Positions 1 through 8,975 of a stretch of 31,548 bases of DNA are shown here, piece after piece (position 1 is the stretch's first letter; each line of letters starts with the position of its first letter). The notes under the pieces were generated by a model. That model searched no databases. It was not told where the DNA came from and saw only the letters and a list, made by a program, of their open reading frames with translations. Source of the DNA: JBCCJA01 sp039045975 (lineage in GTDB: Bacteria > Planctomycetota > Planctomycetia > Planctomycetales > Planctomycetaceae); contig JBCCJA010000046.1 of assembly GCA_039045975.1 (NCBI GenBank), positions 1 to 31,548 of the forward strand, in the 5' to 3' direction. The position numbers and the translations under genes are program-made.

Positions 1-5
1 ACCGG

Positions 6-17
6 CGACGGCTAAAC
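6..17. repeat. Half of a TTTAGCC intergenic repeat at the window edge
   Basis: The 12 bases read GTTTAGCCGTCG on the minus strand, just past the stop of the response regulator. The same GTTTAGCCG core forms the arms of the inverted repeats at 14548-14628 and 28510-28572. The partner arm would lie outside the window, so this is probably half of a terminator-like palindrome. With one short arm visible the assignment is weak. Confidence 0.35.
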
Positions 18-21
18 GGGC

Positions 22-1443
22 TCACGCGGCCCGGGCCGCGTCGTACTGATTCAGCTTGTTGTACAGCGTCTTTAGCGCGATCCCGAGCACCTTCGCGGTC
101 GCGGGCTTGTCGGAGTCGTGGGCGTCGAGGGTCGCGAGGATGACCTCGCGTTCGACGTCCCGCAGCGGGGCGCCGACGAACGCCGCGGCTCGGTCGCCGC
201 CGGTCGTGCTCGCCGCGATCCGCAGCGACGTCGGGGCGGTGTGCAGCAGGTGGCCCGGCAGGTCGTCGGGGCGGATCACGTCGTCCTCGCAGAGGATGAC
301 GGCGTGTTCGAGGGCGTTCGCGAGTTCGCGGACGTTCCCGGTCCACTTGTGCGACCGCAAGATCTCGAGCGTCTCGGGCGGCAAGATCCCGGCCGGCGCT
401 TCGTGCCGCTTCATGTGACGGGCGATGAGGAACTCGGCGAGCGGGCCGATGTCTTCGGTCCGCTCCCGCAGCGGCGGCAGGTGCAACTCGAACGTATTGA
501 TCCGAAAGATCAGGTCCTCGCGGAACGAGCCGTCGGCGACCATGTCGCGGAGGTCGCGGTTCGTCGCGCAAACGATCCGGACGTCGACGCGGAACGCCTC
601 GTTCTCGCCGACGCGGCGGATCTCGCCCGATTCGAGGAACCGCAGCAGTTTGACCTGCATCGACTTGTCGAGTTCGCCGAGCTCGTCGAGGAACAGCGTC
701 CCGCCGTCGGCGACCTCGAACAGGCCTTTGCGGGCCTGCTCGGCCCCGGTGAAGGCGCCCTTTTTGTGACCGAAGAATTCGCTCTCGACGAGGTGCTCCG
801 GCAACGCGCCGCAGTTGACGGCGACGAACGGCCGGCCGCAGCGGAGGCTTTCCTCGTGGACCCGGCGGGCGACCATCTCTTTGCCGGTGCCGGTCTCGCC
901 GAGGATCAGCACCGCCGAATCGGTCGGCGCGATCTTCGAGATCATCTTCTTGACCCGCCGCATGGCGGGGCCGTCGCCGACAAGGTCCGACTTGCCCTCG
1001 GCCCGTTCGCAGCGTTGTTCGAGCGCCTCGGCCTTCTGGCTGAGGGCCTTCTTCTCCGCGATCTTGGTGAGGACGTTGCCGATCTCGAACAGCCGGGTCG
1101 GCTTCGGGAGGAAGTCGTAGGCGCCCTCGCGGAGGGCGCGGATCGCCTCCTCCATGTCGCCGTGGCCGGTGGCGATGACGAACTCGGTCTCGGGGGCAAC
1201 TTTTTTCAGGTGTTCGACGACGCCCCAGCCGTCGACGTTCGGCATCCGCAGATCGAGGATCGCGGCGTCGAAGTGCTGCGTATCGAGGGCGGCGATCGCC
1301 TCGGCGCCGTCAGCGCAGACCGTCGCCTCGTGGCCCATCACGGGCAGTTCCTCGGCCATCAGTTCGCGGATCGACTCTTGGTCGTCGGCGAAGAGCACGC
1401 GGAGGCGGACGGGCCGGGTGTCGGCGGTCTTTTGGGTCGACAA
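22..1443 (-). CDS. NtrC-family sigma-54-dependent response regulator
   Basis: This 473-residue protein has the full three-domain NtrC layout. The receiver (about 14-125) has the acidic pair D20/D21, phospho-acceptor D64 in LDLRMP, T92 and K114. The AAA+ domain (about 155-390) has Walker A GETGTGKE at 182-189, the sigma-54 contact loop GAFTGA at 229-234 and Walker B GGTLFLDE at 247-254. A Fis-type helix-turn-helix ends the protein (TAKVLGIALKTLYNKL). It should drive ATP-dependent open-complex formation at sigma-54 promoters once phosphorylated. The start is TTG, with GAGG seven bases upstream; an in-frame GTG about 15 codons later would remove little of the receiver. It lies 83 bases downstream of the histidine kinase on the same strand, so the two very probably form a two-component pair. 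The target genes are not evident from the window. Confidence 0.95.
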   Translation of the reverse strand: MSTQKTADTRPVRLRVLFADDQESIRELMAEELPVMGHEATVCADGAEAIAALDTQHFDAAILDLRMPNVDGWGVVEHLKKVAPETEFVIATGHGDMEEAIRALREGAYDFLPKPTRLFEIGNVLTKIAEKKALSQKAEALEQRCERAEGKSDLVGDGPAMRRVKKMISKIAPTDSAVLILGETGTGKEMVARRVHEESLRCGRPFVAVNCGALPEHLVESEFFGHKKGAFTGAEQARKGLFEVADGGTLFLDELGELDKSMQVKLLRFLESGEIRRVGENEAFRVDVRIVCATNRDLRDMVADGSFREDLIFRINTFELHLPPLRERTEDIGPLAEFLIARHMKRHEAPAGILPPETLEILRSHKWTGNVRELANALEHAVILCEDDVIRPDDLPGHLLHTAPTSLRIAASTTGGDRAAAFVGAPLRDVEREVILATLDAHDSDKPATAKVLGIALKTLYNKLNQYDAARAA

Positions 1444-1526
1444 GATCGTCCCTCGAACGGGGCAGCGGTAAGGCAGGGTTGATAGCAGAACGCGTGAAGG
1501 CCGTTGAAGGCCGATCGCGACGCGAC

Positions 1527-3095
1527 TCAGGCGGCCCGGGGCAGGCCGACGGCCTTGCGTGGCAGCGTGACGGTGAACGTGCTGCCGAGGCCCTCGCCGT
1601 CGCTGGCGACCTCGATCGTGCCGCCGTGGTCGGTCACGATCCGGTTCGAGATCGACATGCCGAGGCCCGTGCCGCGTCCGTCCCGCTGACGCGTGAAGAA
1701 CGGCTCGAAGAGGTGCTCGATCGTCTCTTCCGACATGCCGCAGCCGTCGTCGGCGAACGTCAGGAGGGCGGTATCGGTCGTCCCGACGACCTCGATCTTC
1801 AGGGTGCCCCCGGGGTCGGTCGCGGCGAGCGAGTTCGAGACGAGGTTGAGCATGACCTGCTTGATCTCGCCGGCGTTGACCGCCGCGAACGCCGGATCCC
1901 CCGGTTCGAAGACGATCGAGCGGTCCTTGAATTTCGTCATGTGGGAGACAAGTTCGAGCACCTCGCCGACGAGCGTATTGAGGTCCACGTCGTGCCGCTC
2001 GGTGCCGCTCCCGCGGGCGAAGTCGAGCAGCCGCCGCGTGATCGTCTGACAGCGGAACGACTCCCGCTGGATCATCGCGAGCTTCTTCCCGGCCCAGGCG
2101 CGGTCGGTCGGCGTAAGGCAGCCGAACAGCCGGTCGGCCCGCGTCTCAAAAGATTCGGCCGCCATCGCGATCGCCGAGAGCGGGTTGTTGATCTCGTGGG
2201 CGACGCCTGCGGAGAGGAAGCCGACGCCGGCCAACCGTTCTGACCGGACGAGCTGCATCGACCGCTCTCGGACCTGCCGGTCGAGCCCGTCGCGGGTCTC
2301 CCGGAAACGGGCTGTCATCTGATTAAAAGCCTCGGCCAGTTCGCCGATCTCGTCACGGCGACGGACCGGCACGTCGTAATCGAAGTCGCCGTGCGCGACC
2401 CGCGTCACGCAGCGGTGCAGCTCGCGGAGCGGGCCGAACACTTTCGAATAGACGAACCAGATGAGCAGGAACGACAGACACGCAAACGACCCGAGCGTCG
2501 CGAAGACATAGGCGGCGAGCTTGTCGGTCCCGGCGGCAGCGGTCCGCACGAGGGCCCGCAGGTCGGCCCGCGTGTCGGGCACGCCCTGGACGACGTCGAT
2601 CAGGCTGCCGGCGACGCCGAGCATCTTCGTCAGCGGCACGTGCGGCTTTTCGGCGTACGGCACCGACGCGTTGAGATTTTCGAGCCGGGACAGATGCGCC
2701 TCGATCTGCACGGCCGCCCGCGCGAGCACCGGCCGCTGGCCGGCGATCAGGTCGCTCTCGTGCAGCTTGAGGCTCTCGACCTGTGTGAAGTAATCGCGGA
2801 CCCGCCGGCGGGTGTCGGCGAGTCGACCGGCGAACTCCCGCGAGCGGTGCTCGGCATCGATCCGCGGGTCGACCGCGAGCGGCAACGCGACGAGCGGCTG
2901 GAACAGCCGTCCGACCGCCGAGTCGAGTTCGGCCCGCCGCGGGACTTCGAGCAGGCCGAACTCCATGCTCGCGACGGCGTCGCTATACAGTGACAGGAAG
3001 CGGTACCCGAGCAGCCCGGTCGCGACGAGCATTCCGCCGAGGATCACGCCGCCGACCGCCATCTTGCGTCGGAGGCTGTGCGTCGAGAACCACAC
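1527..3095 (-). CDS. Membrane sensor histidine kinase (HAMP, HisKA, HATPase)
   Basis: This 522-residue protein is the likely partner of the NtrC-type regulator just downstream. A first membrane helix lies at about 12-34, an extracytoplasmic sensor region of about 155 residues follows, and a second helix lies at about 193-216. A HAMP domain (about 217-269) leads to the H-box GVAHEINNPLSA with phospho-acceptor H300. The ATPase domain shows the N-box (N417, N421), G1 box DDGCGM at 449-454, F-box EPFFT at 464-468 and G2 box GTGLGM at 475-480. All catalytic elements are present, so it should be an active kinase. The sensor region is mainly helical and I do not recognise its ligand. The start is GTG with GGGAGG eight bases upstream. 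A TAGATT hexamer at 3145-3150, followed by a GC-rich stretch, could be its -10 element. Confidence 0.95.
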   Translation of the reverse strand: MWFSTHSLRRKMAVGGVILGGMLVATGLLGYRFLSLYSDAVASMEFGLLEVPRRAELDSAVGRLFQPLVALPLAVDPRIDAEHRSREFAGRLADTRRRVRDYFTQVESLKLHESDLIAGQRPVLARAAVQIEAHLSRLENLNASVPYAEKPHVPLTKMLGVAGSLIDVVQGVPDTRADLRALVRTAAAGTDKLAAYVFATLGSFACLSFLLIWFVYSKVFGPLRELHRCVTRVAHGDFDYDVPVRRRDEIGELAEAFNQMTARFRETRDGLDRQVRERSMQLVRSERLAGVGFLSAGVAHEINNPLSAIAMAAESFETRADRLFGCLTPTDRAWAGKKLAMIQRESFRCQTITRRLLDFARGSGTERHDVDLNTLVGEVLELVSHMTKFKDRSIVFEPGDPAFAAVNAGEIKQVMLNLVSNSLAATDPGGTLKIEVVGTTDTALLTFADDGCGMSEETIEHLFEPFFTRQRDGRGTGLGMSISNRIVTDHGGTIEVASDGEGLGSTFTVTLPRKAVGLPRAA

Positions 3096-3198
3096 CGGCC
3101 CGCCCTCCCGTGAAGTCGTGCGGGCCCGCCCGCGGTCGCCGCGGAATCTAGTGGCCGGGCCGATGTGGGGGACAGGGCAAAACGGGCGACGTCGGCGG

Positions 3199-4482
3199 TC
3201 AGTCGTTCGCGACGGCCCGCTGCGTCCGGCGGGACTTGTATTGGGCCTGCATGAGTACGTCGATCGCAGCCCCGAACGACCGCGCCGCCGACTCCAGATC
3301 TTTCCGCGTGAGCGAGTCCTTCGCCGACCGGGACATCTTCTCGTACTCGGCCCGGGGGACGGGCCATTCCTCGATCCGGGCCGCCTCGTCGAGGTCCGAT
3401 TCGATCTCCATCAGGTGCTTCACGAAGCCTTCGGTCAGCTTCACGTCGGCCGAGCGGTAGGCCCGCCACGCCGACGTCCGCCCCTGGGCGTGCAGCGGCC
3501 GCTCGAGCGTGCGGCGGTACCACAGCTGCCACAGCCGGAAGCCGATCAGCGACAGGAACAACGACGCGACGCCGACCATGATCACGGCCGTGACGGGCGC
3601 GAACGCGAACGACACGAGCCCGGCCACCAGCGACAGCCCGACCGCGACCCCCGAAGCGATCAGCCACGCCGGGGCCGGGGCCGTCGGGTCGGGCGGCGTC
3701 GGGTCGGGACCGGCGGCCGGCGGGGACGGGCCAACGCGGGCGACGATCACCGTCACGTTGTCGCCCCCGCCGCGATGATTCGCGAGATTGATTAGCATCC
3801 GCGCCGCCTCCGGCGCCGGGAAAAATTCGGCGATGACGCCGATCTCCGTATCGTTCACGTGACGGTTCAGCCCGTCCGAGCAGACCACGTAAACGTCCCC
3901 GTTCAACACCGCGAACGGGCCCTCGATGTCGACCTCGACCGCGGGCTCGGGGCCGAGCGACCGGACGATCACATTTTTCGGCTCGTACATCTCGGCGACG
4001 TCGACGCTGATCCCGCGGCGACGCGCCAGCTCCCACTGCAGGCTGTGGTCGAACGTCAGCTGATTCAGCTGCTTGCCGCGGACGCGATAGACGCGGCTGT
4101 CGCCGACGTGCCCGATCGTCGCGCCCTCCGGCCCGAGGCAGAGCGCGGTGCAGGTCGTCCCCATCCGCTCGAAGCTGGGGTTCGACTGCCCTTTGCGGTA
4201 GACGCGGGCGTTGGTCTGCGTGATCGCCGCCGTCAGCGCCCCGCCCGCGTCGCGTTCGTCGCTTTCGGCGAACGCCCGCGGGACGCCTTCGACGGCCAGC
4301 CGGCTCGCCAGTTCGCCGACCGCGTGCCCGCCCATCCCGTCGGCCACGACGAACAGATGCCCGCGGTGCGTCCAGTCGGGCTTCTCCGTCACCATGCGGA
4401 CGGCGGTCGAATCCTCGTTCTTCTCACGGCGCATGCCGACATCGCTGAGCGAGAAGAACCGGATCGTCTGCTCGAACCGCAT
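3199..4482 (-). CDS. PP2C-type protein phosphatase with membrane segments and C-terminal extension
   Basis: The first about 250 residues are a PPM/PP2C serine/threonine phosphatase domain. Visible motifs are the opening RREKNEDS, VADGMGGH with metal-binding D48, GHVGDSRVYR, CSDGL and the closing GGGDNVTVIV, so the metal site looks intact. A proline-rich linker follows, then two adjacent hydrophobic stretches (about 277-320) and about 100 charged residues. The catalytic domain and tail should therefore both be cytoplasmic, on a membrane hairpin. PP2C enzymes usually reverse Hanks-type kinases; no kinase gene is in the window. The start is the ATG giving MRFEQTIRF, because the 11 codons before it (MRCSGCERRRG) do not look like part of the fold. 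A TAGGCT hexamer at 4519-4524 (minus) could be a -10 element. The gene is divergent from the PEGA lipoprotein. Confidence 0.92.
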   Translation of the reverse strand: MRFEQTIRFFSLSDVGMRREKNEDSTAVRMVTEKPDWTHRGHLFVVADGMGGHAVGELASRLAVEGVPRAFAESDERDAGGALTAAITQTNARVYRKGQSNPSFERMGTTCTALCLGPEGATIGHVGDSRVYRVRGKQLNQLTFDHSLQWELARRRGISVDVAEMYEPKNVIVRSLGPEPAVEVDIEGPFAVLNGDVYVVCSDGLNRHVNDTEIGVIAEFFPAPEAARMLINLANHRGGGDNVTVIVARVGPSPPAAGPDPTPPDPTAPAPAWLIASGVAVGLSLVAGLVSFAFAPVTAVIMVGVASLFLSLIGFRLWQLWYRRTLERPLHAQGRTSAWRAYRSADVKLTEGFVKHLMEIESDLDEAARIEEWPVPRAEYEKMSRSAKDSLTRKDLESAARSFGAAIDVLMQAQYKSRRTQRAVAND

Positions 4483-4659
4483 GCCCCGCCGCCGCTCGCA
4501 CCCTGAGCACCGCACGCGAGCCTACTGCGAAATCCGTCACGGGGCATCGCCCGGCGGATCGCCGACCGTAGGCCCCGGGCCGCGAGAAGGTCTGCCGGCG
4601 TGGGCGTGACGAAAGCGGCCTTGTGGCCCGCCGGGCCGGCGGAAGATGCTCCCGCCGCC

Positions 4660-5115
4660 ATGCGTCGCGAGACTCTCCCCGCAGCAACCCGGCCGGGCCG
4701 CCGTCTCGGACGCATCGTCGCGGCGGGACTCGTCACGGCGCTGCTCGTGACGTCGACCGGCTGCCAGTCGATGCGACGGCGGATCACGGTTCGGACCGAC
4801 CCGCCGGGCGCCCTCGTGCTCGTCGACGGCGAAGAGATCGGCTACGCGCCAGCCTCGATCGACTTCACCCACTACGCGACCCGCGAGATCAGCGTCGTCA
4901 AAAGCGGCTACGAGACCGACACCCGCCTGCACGACTTCGACGCCCCGCTGCATCAGCAGCCCGGGCCCGACTTTTTCGTCGATAACTTCTCGCCCGTCCC
5001 GTTGACCGACCGACGCGACGTCACGATCAAGCTCCGCCCGCAGGGCACGGTCGATACGGACGACCTGCTCCGCCGGGCCGGCGCGATGCGTGGCGAGGCG
5101 ATCTTCGGCCGCTGA
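4660..5115 (+). CDS. PEGA-domain lipoprotein
   Basis: This 151-residue protein has an arginine-rich N-terminus, a hydrophobic stretch and the lipobox-like LLVTSTGC, giving a predicted lipidated cysteine at residue 35. A PEGA-type domain follows: ITVRTDPPGALVLVDG, then GYAPASIDF and the closing SVVKSGYET. PEGA domains are small beta folds found on surface and envelope proteins, probably binding carbohydrate or protein; no enzyme activity is expected. The ATG at 4660 was preferred over an in-frame GTG at 4600 because it gives a normal signal peptide. The gene is divergent from the PP2C phosphatase across about 175 bases. The C-terminal half is charged and I do not recognise it. Confidence 0.85.
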   Translation: MRRETLPAATRPGRRLGRIVAAGLVTALLVTSTGCQSMRRRITVRTDPPGALVLVDGEEIGYAPASIDFTHYATREISVVKSGYETDTRLHDFDAPLHQQPGPDFFVDNFSPVPLTDRRDVTIKLRPQGTVDTDDLLRRAGAMRGEAIFGR

Positions 5116-5439
5116 CCTTCGCCCGCGAGGTTCCCGGGCGGCGAATTTTCGCCGTCCACGGCCGACGCCGGGGCGTCGCCGCCGCGACCCGGCCGGCCGT
5201 GCCGGAAATGCGGTAGGCAGGCGTTCCGCGGACCCCCTACATTCCCGCCGCTGTCGACCGTCATGCCGCCCGTTCGGGTTGCGACGACTGCGAGTCCGTC
5301 CGGCCCGACCGTCACGTCGGCCCGCCGTCCTTGCCGATGGCCCGTGTGACCGACCCCGTTTCGCGCCGGCCCGCCCGACGCGTGACGCCCCAGGAGGGGG
5401 AGTGAGGCCGGCGACGGCAAGGTGGCCCTGAGGCAGAGC
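5116..5439 (+). promoter_or_regulatory. Long leader of the MMPL gene with a possible minicistron
   Basis: About 320 bases lie here with no gene I can support. A possible -10 hexamer TACATT is at 5238-5243, followed by a GC-rich stretch as at other candidate promoters here. AGGAGG at 5392-5397 precedes GTG at 5402 by four bases. That frame encodes only nine residues (MRPATARWP) and stops at TGA 5429-5431. The stop overlaps a GAGG (5430-5433) placed six bases before the ATG at 5440. This looks like translational coupling, but it is a reading of the sequence only. Confidence 0.35.
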
Positions 5440-8400
5440 ATGGCCGGACATCACTCCGGGACCGACCGATCACACCGCGGGGGCCAGCCGGTCCTCGGCG
5501 AGGCGTTGCGCTCGGTGACGCGGACCGTCGTCGCGGCCCCGAAGATCACGCTGCTGCTCGCGCTGCTCGTGACCGGCTCCTGCGTCGCGGTGACCGCCTG
5601 CTACATGCGGTTCAAGACCGAGCGGGCCGACCTGATCAGCCCCGCGGCCGACTTCCACGAGCGCTGGATCGAGTTCACCCGCTCCTTCGGCGACGCCGAC
5701 GACCTCGTCCTCGTCGTCTCCGCCGACGAGCCCCGCGTCGTCAAACGGACCCTGCAGCAGATCGGCGACCGCCTCCGTCGCGAGCCGGAGTTGTTCGCCG
5801 ACGTCCTCTACAAGATCGAACCCCGCGCCCTGCGGCGTAAGGGACTCCAATACCTCACACCCACGCAACTGCAGCGGACGCTGCGGCGGCTCGAAGAACT
5901 GCGGCCCCTCCGTCAGGGCCGGCCCGACGTCGCCGGGATCGGACAGACGACTTACCGGGTCGCCGGCGAACTCAACCGGGCGACGCGGTACGCGGCCGCG
6001 GGCGAGACCTCGCCCGTCACGCCGTCCGCGCAGATCCGCCAGGCCGAGGCGCTCACCGACAGCCTGTCGCGGTTCATGTCGGACGCCGGCGACTTCCGCT
6101 CGCCGTGGCCCGAACTGCTCGACGTCGACGACCGCCTCGTCGAAGACGCCGCCCGCGTCCATTACTTCACGAACGACCGCGGCACGACCGGCTTCATCCG
6201 CGTCCGCCCGGCGGCCGACGTCGCGACCGGTGGCTTCGACGGCCACGCCGCCGCGATCGACCGCCTCCGCGAGATCGCCGGCGAGACCTCCGACCCGGCC
6301 CTCGGCGTCTCGGTCGGCGTGACCGGCATCCCGGTCCTCGAATCGGACGAGATGCGTCGTTCGCAGACCGACATGCTCCGCGCCGGGCTGTACTCGTTCG
6401 CCGGCGTTGGCGTGCTGCTGCTGCTCGGCTTCAAGGGGCTGAAACACCCGGTGCTCGCGCTCGTGATGCTCGCGATCGCGTTGGCGTGGTCGTTCGGCTT
6501 CACGACGTTCTCGGTCGGGCACCTCAACATCCTGTCGGTCTCGTTCGCGGTCATCCTGATCGGCCTCGGGATCGACTTCGCGATCCATTACACGAGCCGT
6601 TACCTAGAATACCGCAAAGAGGGCTACGACCTCGAAGAGGCCCTCGGCGAGGCCTCCGCCGGCGTCGGGACCGGCATCGTGACGGCCGCCGTCACGACGG
6701 CCTTGGCGTTCTTCTGTGCGACGTTCACGCAGTTCCTCGGCGTCGCGGAGCTGGGCATCATCGCCGGCGGCGGGATCTTGCTTTGTGCCCTCGCGACGTT
6801 CGTGATCCTCCCGCCGCTGATCGCGATCGCCGACGCGAACACCGACCCGGAAAAACTCCCCGGCCCCGGCGGGCTGAGCTGGTTCAACGTCGGCGCCCAG
6901 CGGTTCCCGACCGTCATGGCCGCCCTATCGCTAGGCGTCGTCCTCGGGCTCGGCTATCAGGCCGTCGACTGGCGGGACGAGCTGCCGGTCTCGGCGATCG
7001 GTTACGACTACAACCTGCTCAACCTGCAGGCCGAGGGTGTCGAGTCGGTCGAGCTGCAGAAGCGGATCGCCGAGGACGGCGGCTCGCTGCTGTTCGCCGT
7101 CTCCGTCGCCGACACGCCGTCCGAAGCCCGCGCCCTCAAGCGACGGTTCGAAGCCCTGCCGACCGTCGGCCGCGTCGAGGAACTCGCCAGCCGCCTGCCG
7201 TCGCATCCGCCGCAGCAGACCCGCAACCTCGTCGACGCGATCAAGGCGGAAGTCGGCCGCATGCCGCGGGACACGCCGCGGACCGGCGCGCCGAACCCGC
7301 GTGTCGTCGGTAAACAGCTCGAAACGCTACTCACGTCCCTGCGTTATCAGCGGAGCCCGGAGGCGGCCGCCGTCGCCGAGAAGCTCGACGGCCTGCTCGA
7401 CCGCTTCGGCCGCCTGCCGCTGCAGACGCAGGCGCGGTTCCTGTCGGAGTGGCAACGCCGCTCGAACGCCGCCCTCGTCACGCAGTTCGCCGCCCTCGGC
7501 ACCGCGACCGACCCGACGCCGATCACCGCCGCCGACCTCCCGCGGGAACTGACCGCCCGCTACGTCAGCCCCGACGGCAAATGGCTGCTGCAGGTCTTTC
7601 CGAAGGAAGAGGTCTGGGACATCGGCCCGCTGACCCGATTCGTCGAAGACGTGCGCTCGGTCGACCCGGAGATCACCGGCACGCCGCTGCAGAACTACGA
7701 GGCGTCGCGGCAGATCATGCTGTCGTACGAGAAGGCGGCGTTGTACGCCCTGGTCATCATCAGCCTCGTGCTGCTCGTCGATTTTCTGGCCGACGAGCAC
7801 AAGCTGCTCACGCTCGGCCCGCCGCTGATCGTCGTCGCGTTCACGACGATGACGTTGCTGACGAAGGGCATCGAGCCGAACCCGACGTATGTCGTGCTCG
7901 GCTACCTCGCGCTCGTGATCTCGATCGCCGCGATCCTCGACTTCGAGAACCTGCGGGACGCCGTGCTGACGCTGCTCCCGCCGCTGCTCGGCGGGGTGAT
8001 GATGTTCGGACTGCTCGCCGTGTGGGGCATCGACCTGAACCCGGCGAACCTGATCGTCCTGCCGCTCGTGCTCGGCATCGGCGTCGATGACGGAGTGCAC
8101 GTCATCCACGACTTCCGCATGCAACGCCGCGCCGGCAAGGGCGTCTACGCGATGTCGAAGAGCACCTCGGGCGCGATCATGCTGACGAGCCTGACGAGCA
8201 TGGTCGGCTTCGGCAGCCTCATGCTCGCCGCGCACCGCGGGCTCTATTCGGTCGGCTTCGTGCTCGTGCTCGGCATCGCGAGCTGTCTGTTCGTATCGCT
8301 GGTCACGCTGCCGGCGGTGCTGACGCTGATCACCGGCGGCCCGGTGAAGCGTGAACGCGTCGGCCGCCGCAAAAAGAAACGCCGCGGCGGCGACGAAGAC

Positions 8401-8502
8401 GACGGCATGAGCGACGAGGAACGGGCCGAGTACGAGGAACTCGAACGGCTCGAACAGGAAGAACGCCGCCAAAGCCGCCGCGAACGACGCCGGGCGGCCT
8501 AA
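5440..8502 (+). CDS. MMPL/RND-family transporter, HpnN-like
   Basis: This 1020-residue protein has the duplicated RND layout. A first membrane helix (about 20-45) leads to a large extracytoplasmic domain, then five or six helices (about 305-455). The second half repeats this: an extracytoplasmic domain and helices at about 765-960. Conserved RND-type stretches are GLGIDFAIHYTSRY in the first half and GIGVDDGVHVIHDF in the second, both with the acidic residues of the proton relay. The opening FKTERADLISP resembles the hopanoid-associated HpnN group, but no hopanoid genes are nearby, so lipid export is only a family-level inference. The last about 55 residues are a charged, probably cytoplasmic tail (RRKKKRRGGDEDD and EERAEYEELERLEQEE). 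The ATG at 5440 has GAGG six bases upstream. An in-frame GTG at 5422 is the alternative. Confidence 0.9.
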   Translation: MAGHHSGTDRSHRGGQPVLGEALRSVTRTVVAAPKITLLLALLVTGSCVAVTACYMRFKTERADLISPAADFHERWIEFTRSFGDADDLVLVVSADEPRVVKRTLQQIGDRLRREPELFADVLYKIEPRALRRKGLQYLTPTQLQRTLRRLEELRPLRQGRPDVAGIGQTTYRVAGELNRATRYAAAGETSPVTPSAQIRQAEALTDSLSRFMSDAGDFRSPWPELLDVDDRLVEDAARVHYFTNDRGTTGFIRVRPAADVATGGFDGHAAAIDRLREIAGETSDPALGVSVGVTGIPVLESDEMRRSQTDMLRAGLYSFAGVGVLLLLGFKGLKHPVLALVMLAIALAWSFGFTTFSVGHLNILSVSFAVILIGLGIDFAIHYTSRYLEYRKEGYDLEEALGEASAGVGTGIVTAAVTTALAFFCATFTQFLGVAELGIIAGGGILLCALATFVILPPLIAIADANTDPEKLPGPGGLSWFNVGAQRFPTVMAALSLGVVLGLGYQAVDWRDELPVSAIGYDYNLLNLQAEGVESVELQKRIAEDGGSLLFAVSVADTPSEARALKRRFEALPTVGRVEELASRLPSHPPQQTRNLVDAIKAEVGRMPRDTPRTGAPNPRVVGKQLETLLTSLRYQRSPEAAAVAEKLDGLLDRFGRLPLQTQARFLSEWQRRSNAALVTQFAALGTATDPTPITAADLPRELTARYVSPDGKWLLQVFPKEEVWDIGPLTRFVEDVRSVDPEITGTPLQNYEASRQIMLSYEKAALYALVIISLVLLVDFLADEHKLLTLGPPLIVVAFTTMTLLTKGIEPNPTYVVLGYLALVISIAAILDFENLRDAVLTLLPPLLGGVMMFGLLAVWGIDLNPANLIVLPLVLGIGVDDGVHVIHDFRMQRRAGKGVYAMSKSTSGAIMLTSLTSMVGFGSLMLAAHRGLYSVGFVLVLGIASCLFVSLVTLPAVLTLITGGPVKRERVGRRKKKRRGGDEDDGMSDEERAEYEELERLEQEERRQSRRERRRAA

Positions 8503-8510
8503 AAGGCGAG

Positions 8511-8530
8511 CCCCGGGCGTCAGCCCGGGG
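8511..8530. repeat. Perfect GTCA-loop hairpin after the MMPL gene
   Basis: Arms CCCCGGGC and GCCCGGGG match perfectly around the loop GTCA, eight bases after the MMPL stop codon. No T-run follows, so it is either a weak terminator or a REP-like repeat. The loop matches the hairpins at 16686-16707 and, with one change, 21618-21641. Confidence 0.6.
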
Positions 8531-8664
8531 ATGGGTCCGGTGAAAAGCGGCCGCGTGAACGACACGCTCCGCGGCAGCAAGGCTTAGGTCCCGACACGGT
8601 GTCGCTGGGCGACCCTGGAGCCGAGCAGGAAATCCTCGACAAATAACTATTCAGCCAGAGACGC

Positions 8665-8961
8665 TCACCGATTCATTGGATGAATATCAATCTTCACGCC
8701 GCTTCCGAAACCTGCATCAAATGCGAACGCGGCGAACGCCAGCGGGATCGCGGAAAACATTAACAACAGCGGCCACCTCGCCAGACGCCAATGCTCACGA
8801 ACAAAGAAAAGTTCAAGAAAAGGAATAATCAAGCACAGGCAACCGGCTTGGACGCTCCCGCGAAATATCAGCACGGCCAGCCAAAGCCGACCTGTCAAGA
8901 AACTTAAAAATGCGACCGTCCCGCAAACGATCGCCATGACATCGAAAATATCTCGACCCAC
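8665..8961 (-). CDS. Small hypothetical membrane protein
   Basis: The 98-residue product is mostly hydrophobic, with about three possible membrane helices (around 8-26, 28-52 and 62-82), and ends in GFGSGVKIDIHPMNR. I do not recognise a family. It begins with GTG 14 bases after the phosphorylase stop on the same strand; an ATG at 8937 (MAIVCGTVAF) is an alternative start. The DNA is clearly less GC-rich than its neighbours and uses A/T-ending codons more often. It may be recently acquired, or a decaying fragment. The good hydrophobic pattern and tight spacing favour a real gene, but this is not certain. Confidence 0.5.
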   Translation of the reverse strand: MGRDIFDVMAIVCGTVAFLSFLTGRLWLAVLIFRGSVQAGCLCLIIPFLELFFVREHWRLARWPLLLMFSAIPLAFAAFAFDAGFGSGVKIDIHPMNR

Positions 8962-8975
8962 GGCCTCGTCGATCG

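Noticed and set aside
118..1482. 454-codon plus-strand reading frame opposite the response regulator
   Set aside because: It is the antisense of a complete NtrC-type gene; its product is Arg/Asp/Ala-rich with no family motif. GC-rich codon use opens long antisense frames throughout this window.
5470..6588. 372-codon minus-strand frame within the MMPL gene
   Set aside because: Antisense shadow of a conserved transporter. The product is low-complexity Arg/Glu/Asp.
7327..8580. 417-codon minus-strand frame over the 3' end of the MMPL gene
   Set aside because: His/Arg/Asp-rich antisense product with no recognisable domain, covering conserved membrane helices on the other strand.
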